Shown in pieces: positions 1 to 7,386 of a stretch of DNA of 64,000 nucleotides. The DNA lies in contig NZ_WWCM01000007.1 of the NCBI RefSeq assembly GCF_009857915.1, positions 124,001-188,000 on the forward strand. Direction: 5' to 3'. Position 1 is the stretch's first letter; each line of letters starts with the position of its first letter. The notes beneath the pieces were generated by a model. The model did no database searches, was not told where the DNA came from, and saw only the letters and a list, made by a program, of their open reading frames with translations. The position numbers and the translations under genes are program-made. The stretch comes from Duganella qianjiadongensis (GTDB taxonomy: Bacteria > Pseudomonadota > Gammaproteobacteria > Burkholderiales > Burkholderiaceae_D).

Positions 1-219
1 GTGTCAGGCCGCGAGTTCGGACTGGTGTGCCGGCCGCAATGGCGGGCCCGCCTGTTAACGCTGACCCCGGCCAGCCATGCCGCGCTATCCGTACTGGCAG
101 CAGGTGCTACGCTGGGCGCGGCACTCGATGCGGCCTTCGATTGCGATGCGGAGTTCGATTTTGCCGCGAACTTGCAACAGTGGCTGGTGAGCGAAATTTT
201 TGTCAGGATAGTGCGCTAA
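1..219 (+). CDS. HvfC-like (DUF2063) protein, C-terminal fragment
   Basis: Only the last 72 codons are in the window; the frame is open from base 1, so the true start lies upstream. The visible tail has the pattern of the HvfC/DUF2063 C-terminus: a small-residue helix (AGATLGAALDAA), then an acidic/Phe stretch (FDCDAEFDFAANLQQW) and a final IFV. HvfC proteins act with HvfB (DUF692) in modifying short copper-binding peptides (bufferins) and usually sit just before a DoxX membrane gene, which is what follows here after a 29-base gap. The assignment rests on this short tail plus the neighbour, so it is moderate. The rest of the cluster should lie to the left. Confidence 0.55.
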   Translation: MSGREFGLVCRPQWRARLLTLTPASHAALSVLAAGATLGAALDAAFDCDAEFDFAANLQQWLVSEIFVRIVR

Positions 220-248
220 TTCCGACCAAGCTAATTTGGGAGGAAATC

Positions 249-710
249 ATGGCAGGTTTATGGGCATTGCATCAGCGTAGTCTGGTGCTCGATCACAAGC
301 TGACGCAATGGGGCGGCGCAGCGCTGGGACTGTTCCTGCGCCTATACGTGGGCTGGCAGTTCTTCAAGGCAGGCATGGTCAAGGTTGCCGACTGGGGCGC
401 CACGCTGGCGCTGTTTCGCGAGGAATACCATGTGCCCTTGCTGCCGCCGGAACTGGCAGCCTATCTGGGCGCGGCAGGGGAGCTGGTGCTGCCCGTGCTG
501 CTGTTTGGCGGGCTGCTGTCGCGTCCCGCAGCACTGGCTTTGTTGCTGGTGAATGCAATGGCGGTATTGTCCTACCCGCAGCTGTTCAGCTTCGAGTGTC
601 CTGCTGCCATCAATGATCATTTCTACTGGGGCGTGATGCTGCTGGCGCTGCTGGTGTATGGTCCGGGCAAAATTTCGCTCGACCATGGGCTGGCACAGCG
701 AGCCCGCTAG
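249..710 (+). CDS. DoxX family membrane protein (HvfX-like)
   Basis: A 153-residue integral membrane protein with about four hydrophobic segments (near residues 18-38, 62-85, 89-107 and 124-142). The DoxX hallmarks are visible: the early LFLRLYVGWQFFKAGMVKV stretch with Arg and Lys in the first helix, and ELVLPVLLFGGLLSRPAAL in the middle. The frame is open further upstream, but the ATG at 249 is preceded by a good GGGAGGA site and the protein then begins at a normal DoxX N-terminus. It lies directly behind the HvfC-like gene and is probably its last co-transcribed partner. DoxX proteins of these clusters are thought to act in the membrane in redox or metal stress; the exact reaction is not known. 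Confidence 0.85.
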   Translation: MAGLWALHQRSLVLDHKLTQWGGAALGLFLRLYVGWQFFKAGMVKVADWGATLALFREEYHVPLLPPELAAYLGAAGELVLPVLLFGGLLSRPAALALLLVNAMAVLSYPQLFSFECPAAINDHFYWGVMLLALLVYGPGKISLDHGLAQRAR

Positions 711-743
711 TGCACTAGTGGTGAAGTGCGAGCGGCGGGGTGC

Positions 744-1034
744 TTAGTGGCGTTTGAAAGCGCGCAGCAGACGCGCTTCACCCGTCAGGTCCTGATGCAG
801 CAGGCTGGCGGCGCGGGTCAGTTCTATCATGCGCTCCACCTGGATATCTTCGAAGCGCGCCAGTTCGTCCATGGCGTAGTGCAGGGCTTGCGCCAGCCGC
901 GTGCGCGCATTCTGATATAGCTGGCTGTGATAGGCGTTGGTATTGTTGAGCAAATCCTCGGCATTTTCTATCACTTGCCGTAAGTCTTCAAGTAAGCGTT
1001 CCTGCGTTTGCAGTTTCACTTCAGGATCGTCCAT
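744..1034 (-). CDS. Small helical protein related to the DUF883 (ElaB/YqjD) N-terminal part
   Basis: A 96-residue, almost entirely helical, charged protein. Residues 8-30 (QTQERLLEDLRQVIENAEDL) look like the start of ElaB/YqjD/DUF883 proteins, followed by the coiled stretch ARTRLAQALHYAMDELARFED. DUF883 members normally end in a glycine-rich transmembrane helix that anchors them, and ribosomes, to the inner membrane; here the C-terminus (LTGEARLLRAFKRH) is basic and soluble, so the anchor is missing. No frameshift is visible that would restore it. The protein probably makes coiled-coil contacts in the cytoplasm; its role is unknown. Confidence 0.65.
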   Translation of the reverse strand: MDDPEVKLQTQERLLEDLRQVIENAEDLLNNTNAYHSQLYQNARTRLAQALHYAMDELARFEDIQVERMIELTRAASLLHQDLTGEARLLRAFKRH

Positions 1035-1178
1035 GACGTACCCCTGCTTAACAAAAATGGTGACAGAACTGCCGAGTACACAGTTCCACTATAGTTCACA
1101 AACGTGCAATCCGCTGGTGCGGCCTCGATTGCCGTGCAAACCGTAGTATAGCTAACTATTTCCACAATGCAATAAGTG

Positions 1179-1397
1179 TTATCCAGCTTGCACACTGATC
1201 TGCACGTCGCCGAGCGTGACGATCTGACCGGCGCGGATTTTGGCCGTCTTGCGCAATTCCTTTTTGCCATCGACTTTGACGCTGCCTCCGGCTACCAGCA
1301 TTTTGCCAGCGCCGCCGCTGTCACACAGGCCCACCAGCTTAAGTAACTGATTTAGCTCAACAAACTCACCGTTCAATTCGAAACTGACTTTTTGCAT
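1179..1397 (-). CDS. RNA-binding S4 domain protein, YbcJ family
   Basis: A 72-residue protein consisting of one S4 RNA-binding fold. It shows the family pattern FVELNQLLKLVGLCDSGG, then GKMLVAGGSVKVDGK and a final beta-strand IVTLGDVQISV. YbcJ-type proteins are stand-alone S4 domains thought to bind structured RNA, probably rRNA or tRNA. The length matches the family and the start is the only reasonable ATG, preceded by an AGGAAAA site. It is transcribed in the same direction as the DUF883-like gene but about 145 bases before it, so common transcription is possible but not shown. Confidence 0.85.
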   Translation of the reverse strand: MQKVSFELNGEFVELNQLLKLVGLCDSGGAGKMLVAGGSVKVDGKKELRKTAKIRAGQIVTLGDVQISVQAG

Positions 1398-1582
1398 ATT
1401 TTCCTCTGTTGCTATGATGGGAACGCGAGGCGTTCCGCCCGCCGGACTGGCGCACGGGTGGCAGTGTACTCCATGTGGGTTGTATGCCTGAGTTTGCTGT
1501 CGAGAAAAGTATTGACTATGCTGTAATCAGAGTCAGCAGAAGTCGTGCTAGCGCCGGTCATGTGACCGGCAGGAGAACCATC

Positions 1583-2392
1583 ATGGATAAGGCTATCGTT
1601 CGTCTGGGCATGGGCTGCCTGATGCTGCTGCCGGTCCTGCCTGCGGCAGGGGCAGAAGCGGAGGCAGGCGATAGCAGGCTGGCTGCAAGCCGTGCGCGCT
1701 TGCAGCTGGGCAGGCTGCCGGTGCCGCTGGCAGCGCTGGATCCGCTCGGCCCCACCCTCAATGCTCCCGCTCAGCGCTTTCTGACCAGCGCCGAATTCGA
1801 GCGCAGACTCGGTGCTGCGGTGGGCACGGTCAGCATAGGTGTGCTGCGCGAGGCCGCCAGCGTGACGGGGCCCCAGCAAAGTCCGGCGCTGGCCATGTAC
1901 AACCGTCCCAGCACCAGTTTTACTGCCGCCACGCTCGGTTATGCGCTCACGCCGCATGCGTCCGTCACGGCCATGGTTTCGGCGGCCCGCACCGAAGGGC
2001 TGGGTGCGCCCGATAGCCTGCTGGCGCAAGTGTCGTCGGTGCGCACGCTGGCCTACAGCCTGTCGTGGGCGCGGCGCCAGTGGCTGTTGCCGGGCGATAG
2101 TCTGACGCTGACGCTGTCGGTGCCGGCACGGGTGCGCAGCGGTACCTTGGCCGGCAGCGGCAGTGTGGCGCTGACGGGGGAACCCGGTGCGCTACCGTAT
2201 GGCACGGCCATGCTGAACCTGCGTCCCACGGCGACCGAGCATGATGTGGAATTGCGCTACACCCTGCGGCCCGGCGGGGTGGCGCATCAGGGCAGGCTGA
2301 GCGCTGCCATCATGTGGCGCGTGCATCCGGGCCATGATGCCGCAGCGCAGCCCGAATATCTGCTGGGGCTACGCTACGTGCAGGGCTTCTAG
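1583..2392 (+). CDS. Outer-membrane-like protein resembling the C-terminal domain of S8 autotransporter peptidases
   Basis: The ATG at 1583 follows AGGAGAA and gives 269 residues with a Sec signal peptide (hydrophobic core about 8-22, ending in AAGAEA). The mature part alternates polar and hydrophobic residues and ends in Phe, as outer-membrane barrel proteins do. From memory of the family, the stretches [62 protein letters not shown] and a late [17 protein letters not shown] match the barrel-like C-terminal part of S8 (subtilisin-type) autotransporter peptidases. There is no Asp/His/Ser protease domain in this protein or next to it. Its stop shares the four bases CTAG with the stop of convergent fumC. 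Function unknown; membrane location is inferred. Confidence 0.6.
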   Translation: MDKAIVRLGMGCLMLLPVLPAAGAEAEAGDSRLAASRARLQLGRLPVPLAALDPLGPTLNAPAQRFLTSAEFERRLGAAVGTVSIGVLREAASVTGPQQSPALAMYNRPSTSFTAATLGYALTPHASVTAMVSAARTEGLGAPDSLLAQVSSVRTLAYSLSWARRQWLLPGDSLTLTLSVPARVRSGTLAGSGSVALTGEPGALPYGTAMLNLRPTATEHDVELRYTLRPGGVAHQGRLSAAIMWRVHPGHDAAAQPEYLLGLRYVQGF

Positions 2393-3786
2393 CCCTGCGC
2401 GCCGGGGCGCGTCATGGCGAGCGGGTCTATCCAGCGGGCAAACTGCTCGGCGCTGACATAGCCCAGTTCCAGCGCGGCCTGCTGCAAGGTGCTGCCTTCA
2501 TGCTGCGCCTTTTTGGCGATGGCGGCGGCCTTGTCGTAGCCGATATGGGGCGCCAGCGCCGTGACCAGCATTAGCGAACGTTCCATCAGTTCGGCGATGC
2601 GCTCCTGCTGCGCGGCGATGCCGATCACGCAATGATGCGCGAAACTGCGCATGCCGTCGGCCAGCAGGCGGGTGCTTTGCAGGAAGTTGTGGGCGATCAG
2701 CGGCTTATACACATTGAGTTCGAAATTGCCCGAAGCGGCGCCCATGCTGATGGCCACATCGTTGCCCATCACCTGACAGCACAGCATGGTCAGCGCTTCG
2801 CACTGGGTAGGGTTAACCTTGCCCGGCATGATGGAGCTGCCCGGTTCGTTTTCCGGTATGCTGATTTCGCCCAGGCCGGAGCGGGGGCCGGAAGCCATCC
2901 AGCGGATATCATTGGCGATTTTCATCAGGGCCGTGGCCAGTGTTTTCAGTGCGCCATGGGCCAGGACCAGGGCATCGTGGCCGGCCAGTGCCGCAAATTT
3001 GTTGTCGGCAGTCCGGAAGGGCAGAGCTAAGGTGCTGGCCAGTTGGGCAGCAATGCGGCTGGCAAATTCCGCATGGGCATTCAGGCCCGTGCCCACCGCC
3101 GTGCCGCCAGCAGCCAGTTGCAGCACCCCGGGCAGCACCTGCCGGATTGCCTGTTCGGCGAAATCGAGCTGGGCCACGTAGCCGGAGAACTCCTGCCCTA
3201 GCGTGAGCGGGGTGGCATCCTGTAAATGGGTGCGGCCGATTTTGACGATGGCGGCAAACTCCTGCGCCTTGGCATCGAGACTGCTGCGCAGCTGGCGCAA
3301 GGCGGGCAGAACCTGCGTAGTCAGTGCAAGGGCCGCTGCTACATGCATGGCGGTGGGGAAAATGTCGTTCGAGGACTGGCCTTTGTTGACGTCGTCGTTA
3401 GGATGCAGCAAGCGCCCTGTGCCCCGCTTGCCGCCCAGCAGTTCGGAAGCGCGGTTAGCCAGTACTTCGTTCATATTCATATTGGTCTGGGTGCCGGAGC
3501 CAGTCTGCCATACCGCCAGCGGAAATTCGTCTGCATGCTGTCCTGCCAGTACTTCATCGGCAGCCTGCATGATGGCTAGCGCCTTGTCGGCGGGCAGCAG
3601 GCCCAGATCGCGGTTGACGCTGGCCGCCGCATGCTTGACGCTGGCCAGCGCATGCAGCAGTTGCGGTGCCATGCGCTCGCTGGAAATGGCAAAGTGTTCG
3701 AGCGAGCGCTGGGTCTGCGCACCCCACAGCCGCGCGGCGGGCACTTCGATAGGGCCAAAGCTGTCGTGTTCGGTACGAGTATCCAT
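2389..3786 (-). CDS. fumC: Fumarate hydratase class II
   Basis: A 465-residue fumarase C, which interconverts fumarate and malate in the citric acid cycle as an iron-free homotetramer. The fumarase/aspartase signatures are intact: SGTQTNMN (about 97-104), [14 protein letters not shown] (128-141), the general-acid loop [10 protein letters not shown] with His187, and the catalytic SS-loop [11 protein letters not shown] (316-326). Length equals the E. coli enzyme. It is monocistronic by position, converging with the orphan membrane protein upstream in the map. FumC-type enzymes usually serve under oxidative stress or iron shortage when class I enzymes fail; no regulatory site was recognised here. 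Confidence 0.97.
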   Translation of the reverse strand: MDTRTEHDSFGPIEVPAARLWGAQTQRSLEHFAISSERMAPQLLHALASVKHAAASVNRDLGLLPADKALAIMQAADEVLAGQHADEFPLAVWQTGSGTQTNMNMNEVLANRASELLGGKRGTGRLLHPNDDVNKGQSSNDIFPTAMHVAAALALTTQVLPALRQLRSSLDAKAQEFAAIVKIGRTHLQDATPLTLGQEFSGYVAQLDFAEQAIRQVLPGVLQLAAGGTAVGTGLNAHAEFASRIAAQLASTLALPFRTADNKFAALAGHDALVLAHGALKTLATALMKIANDIRWMASGPRSGLGEISIPENEPGSSIMPGKVNPTQCEALTMLCCQVMGNDVAISMGAASGNFELNVYKPLIAHNFLQSTRLLADGMRSFAHHCVIGIAAQQERIAELMERSLMLVTALAPHIGYDKAAAIAKKAQHEGSTLQQAALELGYVSAEQFARWIDPLAMTRPGAQG

Positions 3787-3939
3787 GGGGCATCCTTTAT
3801 AAGGCCGGCAAACTTATCCATTTGATCATCTGCAGCTAGTGTAGCCTAGCTGCGAAAAATTAACCGAGGGCTACAAAACGGGGAAAAATTGCCGTTATAG
3901 CTGATACACTTTTAGCATTTGCGTCCAGACGCACCCGAC

Positions 3940-5475
3940 ATGCAGCGCTCATCACTATTGACCTCTCTCACCGCGATCGCCGGCAGCTTGCTGCTGGCTA
4001 CGGCTGCCCCTGCAGCCGAGCTGGGGGATATCGCGGTGCGTTCCTACATCGGCCAGCCTTTGTCGGCGGATATCGAACTGGTGCAGTTAGCGCCGGACGA
4101 AGCGGCCAGCCTGCAAGTGCGGCTGGCGCAGGAAAACGTCTATCGCGGTGCGAATATCAGCATGAATCCGGCGCTCGCCGGGCTGCACATGGTGATCGTG
4201 CGGCGCGACGGCCGCCAGTATCTGCGCGTGAGCACCACGCGGCCTATCGAGGCCGACTACCTGCATCTGTTTCTTGAGCTGAGCGGTGCCGGACGGCAGG
4301 AAGTACGGGCGGCGACTGTCTGGCTGCAGGCTGATCCGAATCCCGGCGGGCGTGCCGGCGCCAGTCCCATGGCCGCCGTGGGCAGTCCGGCGCCGGCGCC
4401 TTTGCCGCCAGCACCAGTGTCCGCCACTGAGCCCAGTCATGCCGAGTCAGGGCGTTCGCGTGCTGCGCCCATGCCATCGCTGCATGAATCCGAAGTCGGG
4501 GTGGCGGGCGGCCTGCGCGCCAGTGCGCCTGCGCGACGCGTGGCTCCGGTCAGCAAGCCCGCAGCGAGCAGAAGCGTCAGCGCGGCCGAACAGGTGGCGC
4601 CGGCGGCAGATGGCGCGGTGCCGGCTCATGTGGCGCAAGCCTTGCTGCCTATGCCTAACTTGCCTCTGCCCAAGGGGGTAAAACGTGCACCGGCTCCGGC
4701 GGCATGCTCGGCAAGTCCGGCGCTTGCGGCCAAAGAATGCGCAGCGTTTGATGCCCACAGTCAGGAATTAAACAGCAAGCTGAGCGAACTGGAAGGCAAG
4801 CTGAAAGTGTTACAGGGCGCATTGGGCGGGGTTGCGGCGGCTAAAGGTGCTGCTCCGGCAGCGCTACCTGCTGCCCATGGCAAGCCTGCGAGTGCGTCCG
4901 CAACGGCCTCGGCAAGCGTGACATCGTCGGCTGCAGCCAAACTGCCGGCTTCGGCCAGCACTGCGGCGAGTTTGGCTGCTAGCGCCGCCGAACCGGCGGC
5001 TTCTGCTGCGGGCGAAGCCGCTGGCGGGGAACGCTGGGTGCCGCCACCGGGTGTGCAGGGCGAGCTGGCTAAAGCCCGTGCTGCGGCGGCGGCCCATGGC
5101 GAGGCGAGCGAGGCGGCTGCGGCATCAGCATCCGCCTCGGCTGAAGCATCGGCGGCGGCTTCTGGCGCGGCCAGCGACGTTGCTTCCGGTCCGGTGAAAA
5201 AAGTAAAAGTTCTGCCTAAGCTGAAATACAAGAAAGAAAAACCCCCTGAGCCAGCGACTGGCAGCAGCAATCTCCCCCTGATTGCTGCTGGCGCGGGTGT
5301 GGTGCTGCTGGTGCTTGGTCTGGCGGGCTGGCTGTTCTGGCGCAAAAAGCGCGGCGCTCCCCCATTAAAAATCGGACAACTTTTCCGCAAGAAAAAGGCT
5401 ACCGAAGCGGAAGTGAAGCATGAGGAGGCGCCGCCTCTGGAAGAAGTGACGCCGGAATCGCTGATGCAGCAGTAG
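3940..5475 (+). CDS. Short FimV-like inner-membrane protein with Ala-rich linker
   Basis: The ATG at 3940 gives 511 residues; an in-frame TTG at 3919 would add seven. After a signal peptide ending AAPAA comes the FimV N-terminal domain, beginning ELGDIAVRSYIGQPLSADIE and running to about residue 140. A long Ala/Ser/Pro-rich linker follows, with a short coiled coil around 268-290 (ELNSKLSELEGKLKVLQ), then one membrane helix near 445-467 and a lysine-rich 44-residue tail. Full FimV proteins also have a LysM motif and a large cytoplasmic TPR region; both are missing, so this is a reduced paralogue. FimV organises polar pili and signalling; a similar polar role is only inferred. A terminator follows directly. 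Confidence 0.75.
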   Translation: MQRSSLLTSLTAIAGSLLLATAAPAAELGDIAVRSYIGQPLSADIELVQLAPDEAASLQVRLAQENVYRGANISMNPALAGLHMVIVRRDGRQYLRVSTTRPIEADYLHLFLELSGAGRQEVRAATVWLQADPNPGGRAGASPMAAVGSPAPAPLPPAPVSATEPSHAESGRSRAAPMPSLHESEVGVAGGLRASAPARRVAPVSKPAASRSVSAAEQVAPAADGAVPAHVAQALLPMPNLPLPKGVKRAPAPAACSASPALAAKECAAFDAHSQELNSKLSELEGKLKVLQGALGGVAAAKGAAPAALPAAHGKPASASATASASVTSSAAAKLPASASTAASLAASAAEPAASAAGEAAGGERWVPPPGVQGELAKARAAAAAHGEASEAAAASASASAEASAAASGAASDVASGPVKKVKVLPKLKYKKEKPPEPATGSSNLPLIAAGAGVVLLVLGLAGWLFWRKKRGAPPLKIGQLFRKKKATEAEVKHEEAPPLEEVTPESLMQQ

Positions 5476-5517
5476 GCCGCTGCAGGAGGGAAACTGTTCC
5501 GGCGCTCAGTCCGGACC

Positions 5518-5546
5518 AAAAAAAGCGCCGTGAAGGCGCTTTTTTG
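5518..5546. terminator. Bidirectional terminator between the fimV-like gene and fliT
   Basis: A GCGCC/GGCGC stem extended by A/T pairs with a GTGA loop, flanked by A-runs on the left and T-runs on the right. It lies between the convergent FimV-like and FliT genes and fits both strands. Confidence 0.85.
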
Positions 5547-5562
5547 CTGGGCGGGTGCCGGA

Positions 5563-5838
5563 TCAGGCAGCCATGCCGGGAATGTTGTTCATCCAGGGTT
5601 CGGTGACGTCGCGGATAGCGCGGTCGTTGGCCAGTATCTGTTTCAGCAGGTCGATTTTACGCTGGCGCTGGGCACCGCTCAGGGCAGGAACGCCGGTGCT
5701 GATGGCGCGGCTTTCGGCAGCGCAGCGGTTTTCCAGCTTGCCCAGACTATCCCAGTCACCCATGCGAGCGGCGGCAGCCATGTGATTGGTCATACCGGCA
5801 ATATTTTCGTACATCGAGAGGACTTCGCTGGAGGTCAT
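5563..5838 (-). CDS. fliT: Flagellar chaperone FliT
   Basis: A 91-residue all-helical protein with the FliT pattern: an N-terminal helix SSEVLSMYENIAGMTNHMAAAARMGDWDSL, a Cys-containing middle (ENRCAAES) and the tail LLKQILANDRAIRDVTEPWM. FliT binds the filament cap protein FliD as an export chaperone and, in enterics, also restrains FlhDC. Normally it follows fliD and fliS; here no other flagellar gene is near. Upstream at 5881-5907 there is a close match to a sigma-28 promoter, which supports flagellar-class control. A terminator follows the gene. Confidence 0.85.
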   Translation of the reverse strand: MTSSEVLSMYENIAGMTNHMAAAARMGDWDSLGKLENRCAAESRAISTGVPALSGAQRQRKIDLLKQILANDRAIRDVTEPWMNNIPGMAA

Positions 5839-5880
5839 ATTCGCACCCTGGCTGGTTAGGCGGATTACCGCATGTCCAGA

Positions 5881-5907
5881 TTAACGTCGGGGTGGGCGGG
5901 AACTTTA
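5881..5907 (-). promoter_or_regulatory. Sigma-28 (FliA) type promoter for fliT
   Basis: Read on the minus strand this is TAAAGTTC - 11 bases - GACGTTAA. The enteric FliA consensus is TAAAGTTT - N11 - GCCGATAA, so 7 of 8 and 6 of 8 bases match with the exact spacing. The -10 box ends 43 bases before the fliT start, a sensible leader length. Confidence 0.65.
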
Positions 5908-5940
5908 GGGTCTTTTTCAAATATTTTTGAAAAAAAGTGA

Positions 5941-5976
5941 AAAAAAACCGCCCGCTGGTGATTCGGACGGTTTTTG
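5941..5976. terminator. Terminator downstream of the HDOD gene
   Basis: A stem of AAAAACCGCCCG against CGGACGGTTTTT (one mismatch) with a 6-base loop, A-rich on the left and T-rich on the right. It lies just past the HDOD gene stop on the minus strand, separating that gene from the fliT promoter. Confidence 0.75.
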
Positions 5977-6017
5977 TTATTTATTGGACACTATTCTTTG
6001 GCTGTTTTGCCCGGTTT

Positions 6018-6845
6018 TTACTTCACCAGCTCTTCCAGACCCGCCGAAAGCTCATCGGGCGATGGCATTTCGTCTATCAATGCATCGTCATCGAGTCCCA
6101 GTTCCTCGGCCAGATCGGTCGGGTAGCAGGCGGCGATTTCTTCGGCGCTCAGCTGGGCCTGTTCTACACGGGCACGCCAAGCCGCCAGTGCCACCACGGC
6201 GGCCAGCCGGTTCAGCTCGCCGTTTTGATGCGGTTCGGGGAAGGCGGCGATGGTTTCCGCAAAGGTGGGCGGGAATTTCCAGCGCCGTGCCAGTTCCGCG
6301 CCCACGTCGGCAAAGGTGTAGCCGAAGGAAGCCTGTTCGGCATCGAGGCGGCGCGCGTCCAGCGGGCCGGCAATCTTGTCCAGCGCCATGGCCTGCTCGG
6401 CCATGGCCGAGTGGATTACCAGCTGGCCGATGCCGTGCATCATGCCGATGGTGAAGGCGAGGTCGGTGTTCTCCTTGGTCTTTTTGGCGATCCATTTGGC
6501 CGCAACGGCTGTGTGCAGGCTGTAACGCCAGAACTGTTTGAGATCGAGTCCCGGCACGGTCTTGAAGCCGCTGACCAGCCCGGAGCTGATCACCAGCGTA
6601 CGCACGGTGACAAAGCCCAGCATGAGTACTGCATCTTCTACCGTGCCGATGCTGCGCGACACGTGGTAGTAGGCCGAGTTGGCCAGACGCAGTAATTTCG
6701 CGCTCAGTACAGGATCAGTCGCCAGCTTCTTGGCAATTTCTTCCGTCGAAACGCTGGCTTTATCGAAACTACTGATCAGCTCTTCAACCACCTTGGGCGC
6801 GGTGGGCAACGCAGTGGGATTCTGGAACAGTGCATCAAGCTTCAT
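6018..6845 (-). CDS. HDOD domain protein
   Basis: A 275-residue protein with one HDOD domain over roughly residues 10-205: LPTAPKVVEELI at the front, then DPVLSAKLLRLANSAYY, the hydrophobic IGTVEDAVLMLGFVTVRTLV and a His-containing GMMHGIGQLVIH segment. HDOD domains are relatives of HD phosphohydrolases that usually lack full catalytic ligands and act in signalling, often in motility and cyclic-di-GMP networks. The acidic C-terminus (LGLDDDALIDEMPSPDEL) is outside the fold. A strong AGGAGA site precedes the start. It lies upstream of fliT on the same strand, but a terminator and a separate promoter stand between them. Confidence 0.85.
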   Translation of the reverse strand: MKLDALFQNPTALPTAPKVVEELISSFDKASVSTEEIAKKLATDPVLSAKLLRLANSAYYHVSRSIGTVEDAVLMLGFVTVRTLVISSGLVSGFKTVPGLDLKQFWRYSLHTAVAAKWIAKKTKENTDLAFTIGMMHGIGQLVIHSAMAEQAMALDKIAGPLDARRLDAEQASFGYTFADVGAELARRWKFPPTFAETIAAFPEPHQNGELNRLAAVVALAAWRARVEQAQLSAEEIAACYPTDLAEELGLDDDALIDEMPSPDELSAGLEELVK

Positions 6846-7114
6846 ATGGAATTCTCCTGTTGAAAGGGCGCGTTGCTGTTTGCTAACTATATAGCGATTC
6901 CCCAGGCGAAAGAAACAAATTTGTTACGCCAGCGTATCTTTTCTGCGAGTCGATTCAAGCCTGCTAGTGGCTGTTGCGATGCCGCATCGAAGTTAGCCGT
7001 TCGCAGCGTGTGCTGGCGCACGGATCACAAGGTTGCGACCGCCTATATTGGTGCGTATGCACATAGCGCAACGCTGTGTGTTCCGTGGTTTTAATGTTGA
7101 TACAGGAGTTGACC

Positions 7115-7306
7115 ATGAACAAAGATCAGGTAAAAGGCAAAGCCCGTGAAGTGCGCGGCAAGGTGCAGCAGGAAGTAGGCAAGCTGGTGGGTAGCGGCGA
7201 ACAGCAGGCCAAAGGACTGGGCCAGCAGGCCGCCGGCAAATTGCAGAAGAGTCTGGGCGATGCCAAGGAGGCCGTGAAGGATCTCGCCAAGGGTAATCGC
7301 AATTAA
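7115..7306 (+). CDS. CsbD family stress protein
   Basis: A 63-residue, lysine- and glutamine-rich protein of the CsbD-like family. It shows the typical start MNKDQVKGKAREVRGKVQ and repeated KGL/KLQK helical units. In Bacillus the prototype belongs to the general stress regulon; in proteobacteria small CsbD-like proteins are abundant in stress and stationary phase, biochemical role unknown. The ATG at 7115 has a CAGGAG site 6 bases upstream, so the longer open frame before it is not used. Monocistronic, followed by a long perfect hairpin. Confidence 0.85.
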   Translation: MNKDQVKGKAREVRGKVQQEVGKLVGSGEQQAKGLGQQAAGKLQKSLGDAKEAVKDLAKGNRN

Positions 7307-7323
7307 TTGCGGCCACTCATAAA

Positions 7324-7359
7324 GCAACAGCCGCAGGCACGGTGGCCTGCGGCTGTTGC
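7324..7359. terminator. Perfect 15-bp hairpin between csbD and the S9 peptidase gene
   Basis: Arms 7324-7338 and 7345-7359 are perfectly complementary with a 6-base loop. It lies between convergent genes, so termination or 3'-end protection is likely, but neither side has a clear T-run. Confidence 0.6.
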
Positions 7360-7386
7360 TGGCAGTAGCGGAGAGGTGCCCGCTAA

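Noticed and set aside
744..1397. The small minus-strand genes as a toxin-antitoxin pair
   Set aside because: They are 144 bases apart, one is a YbcJ-type S4 protein and the other a coiled-coil protein; neither resembles a toxin.
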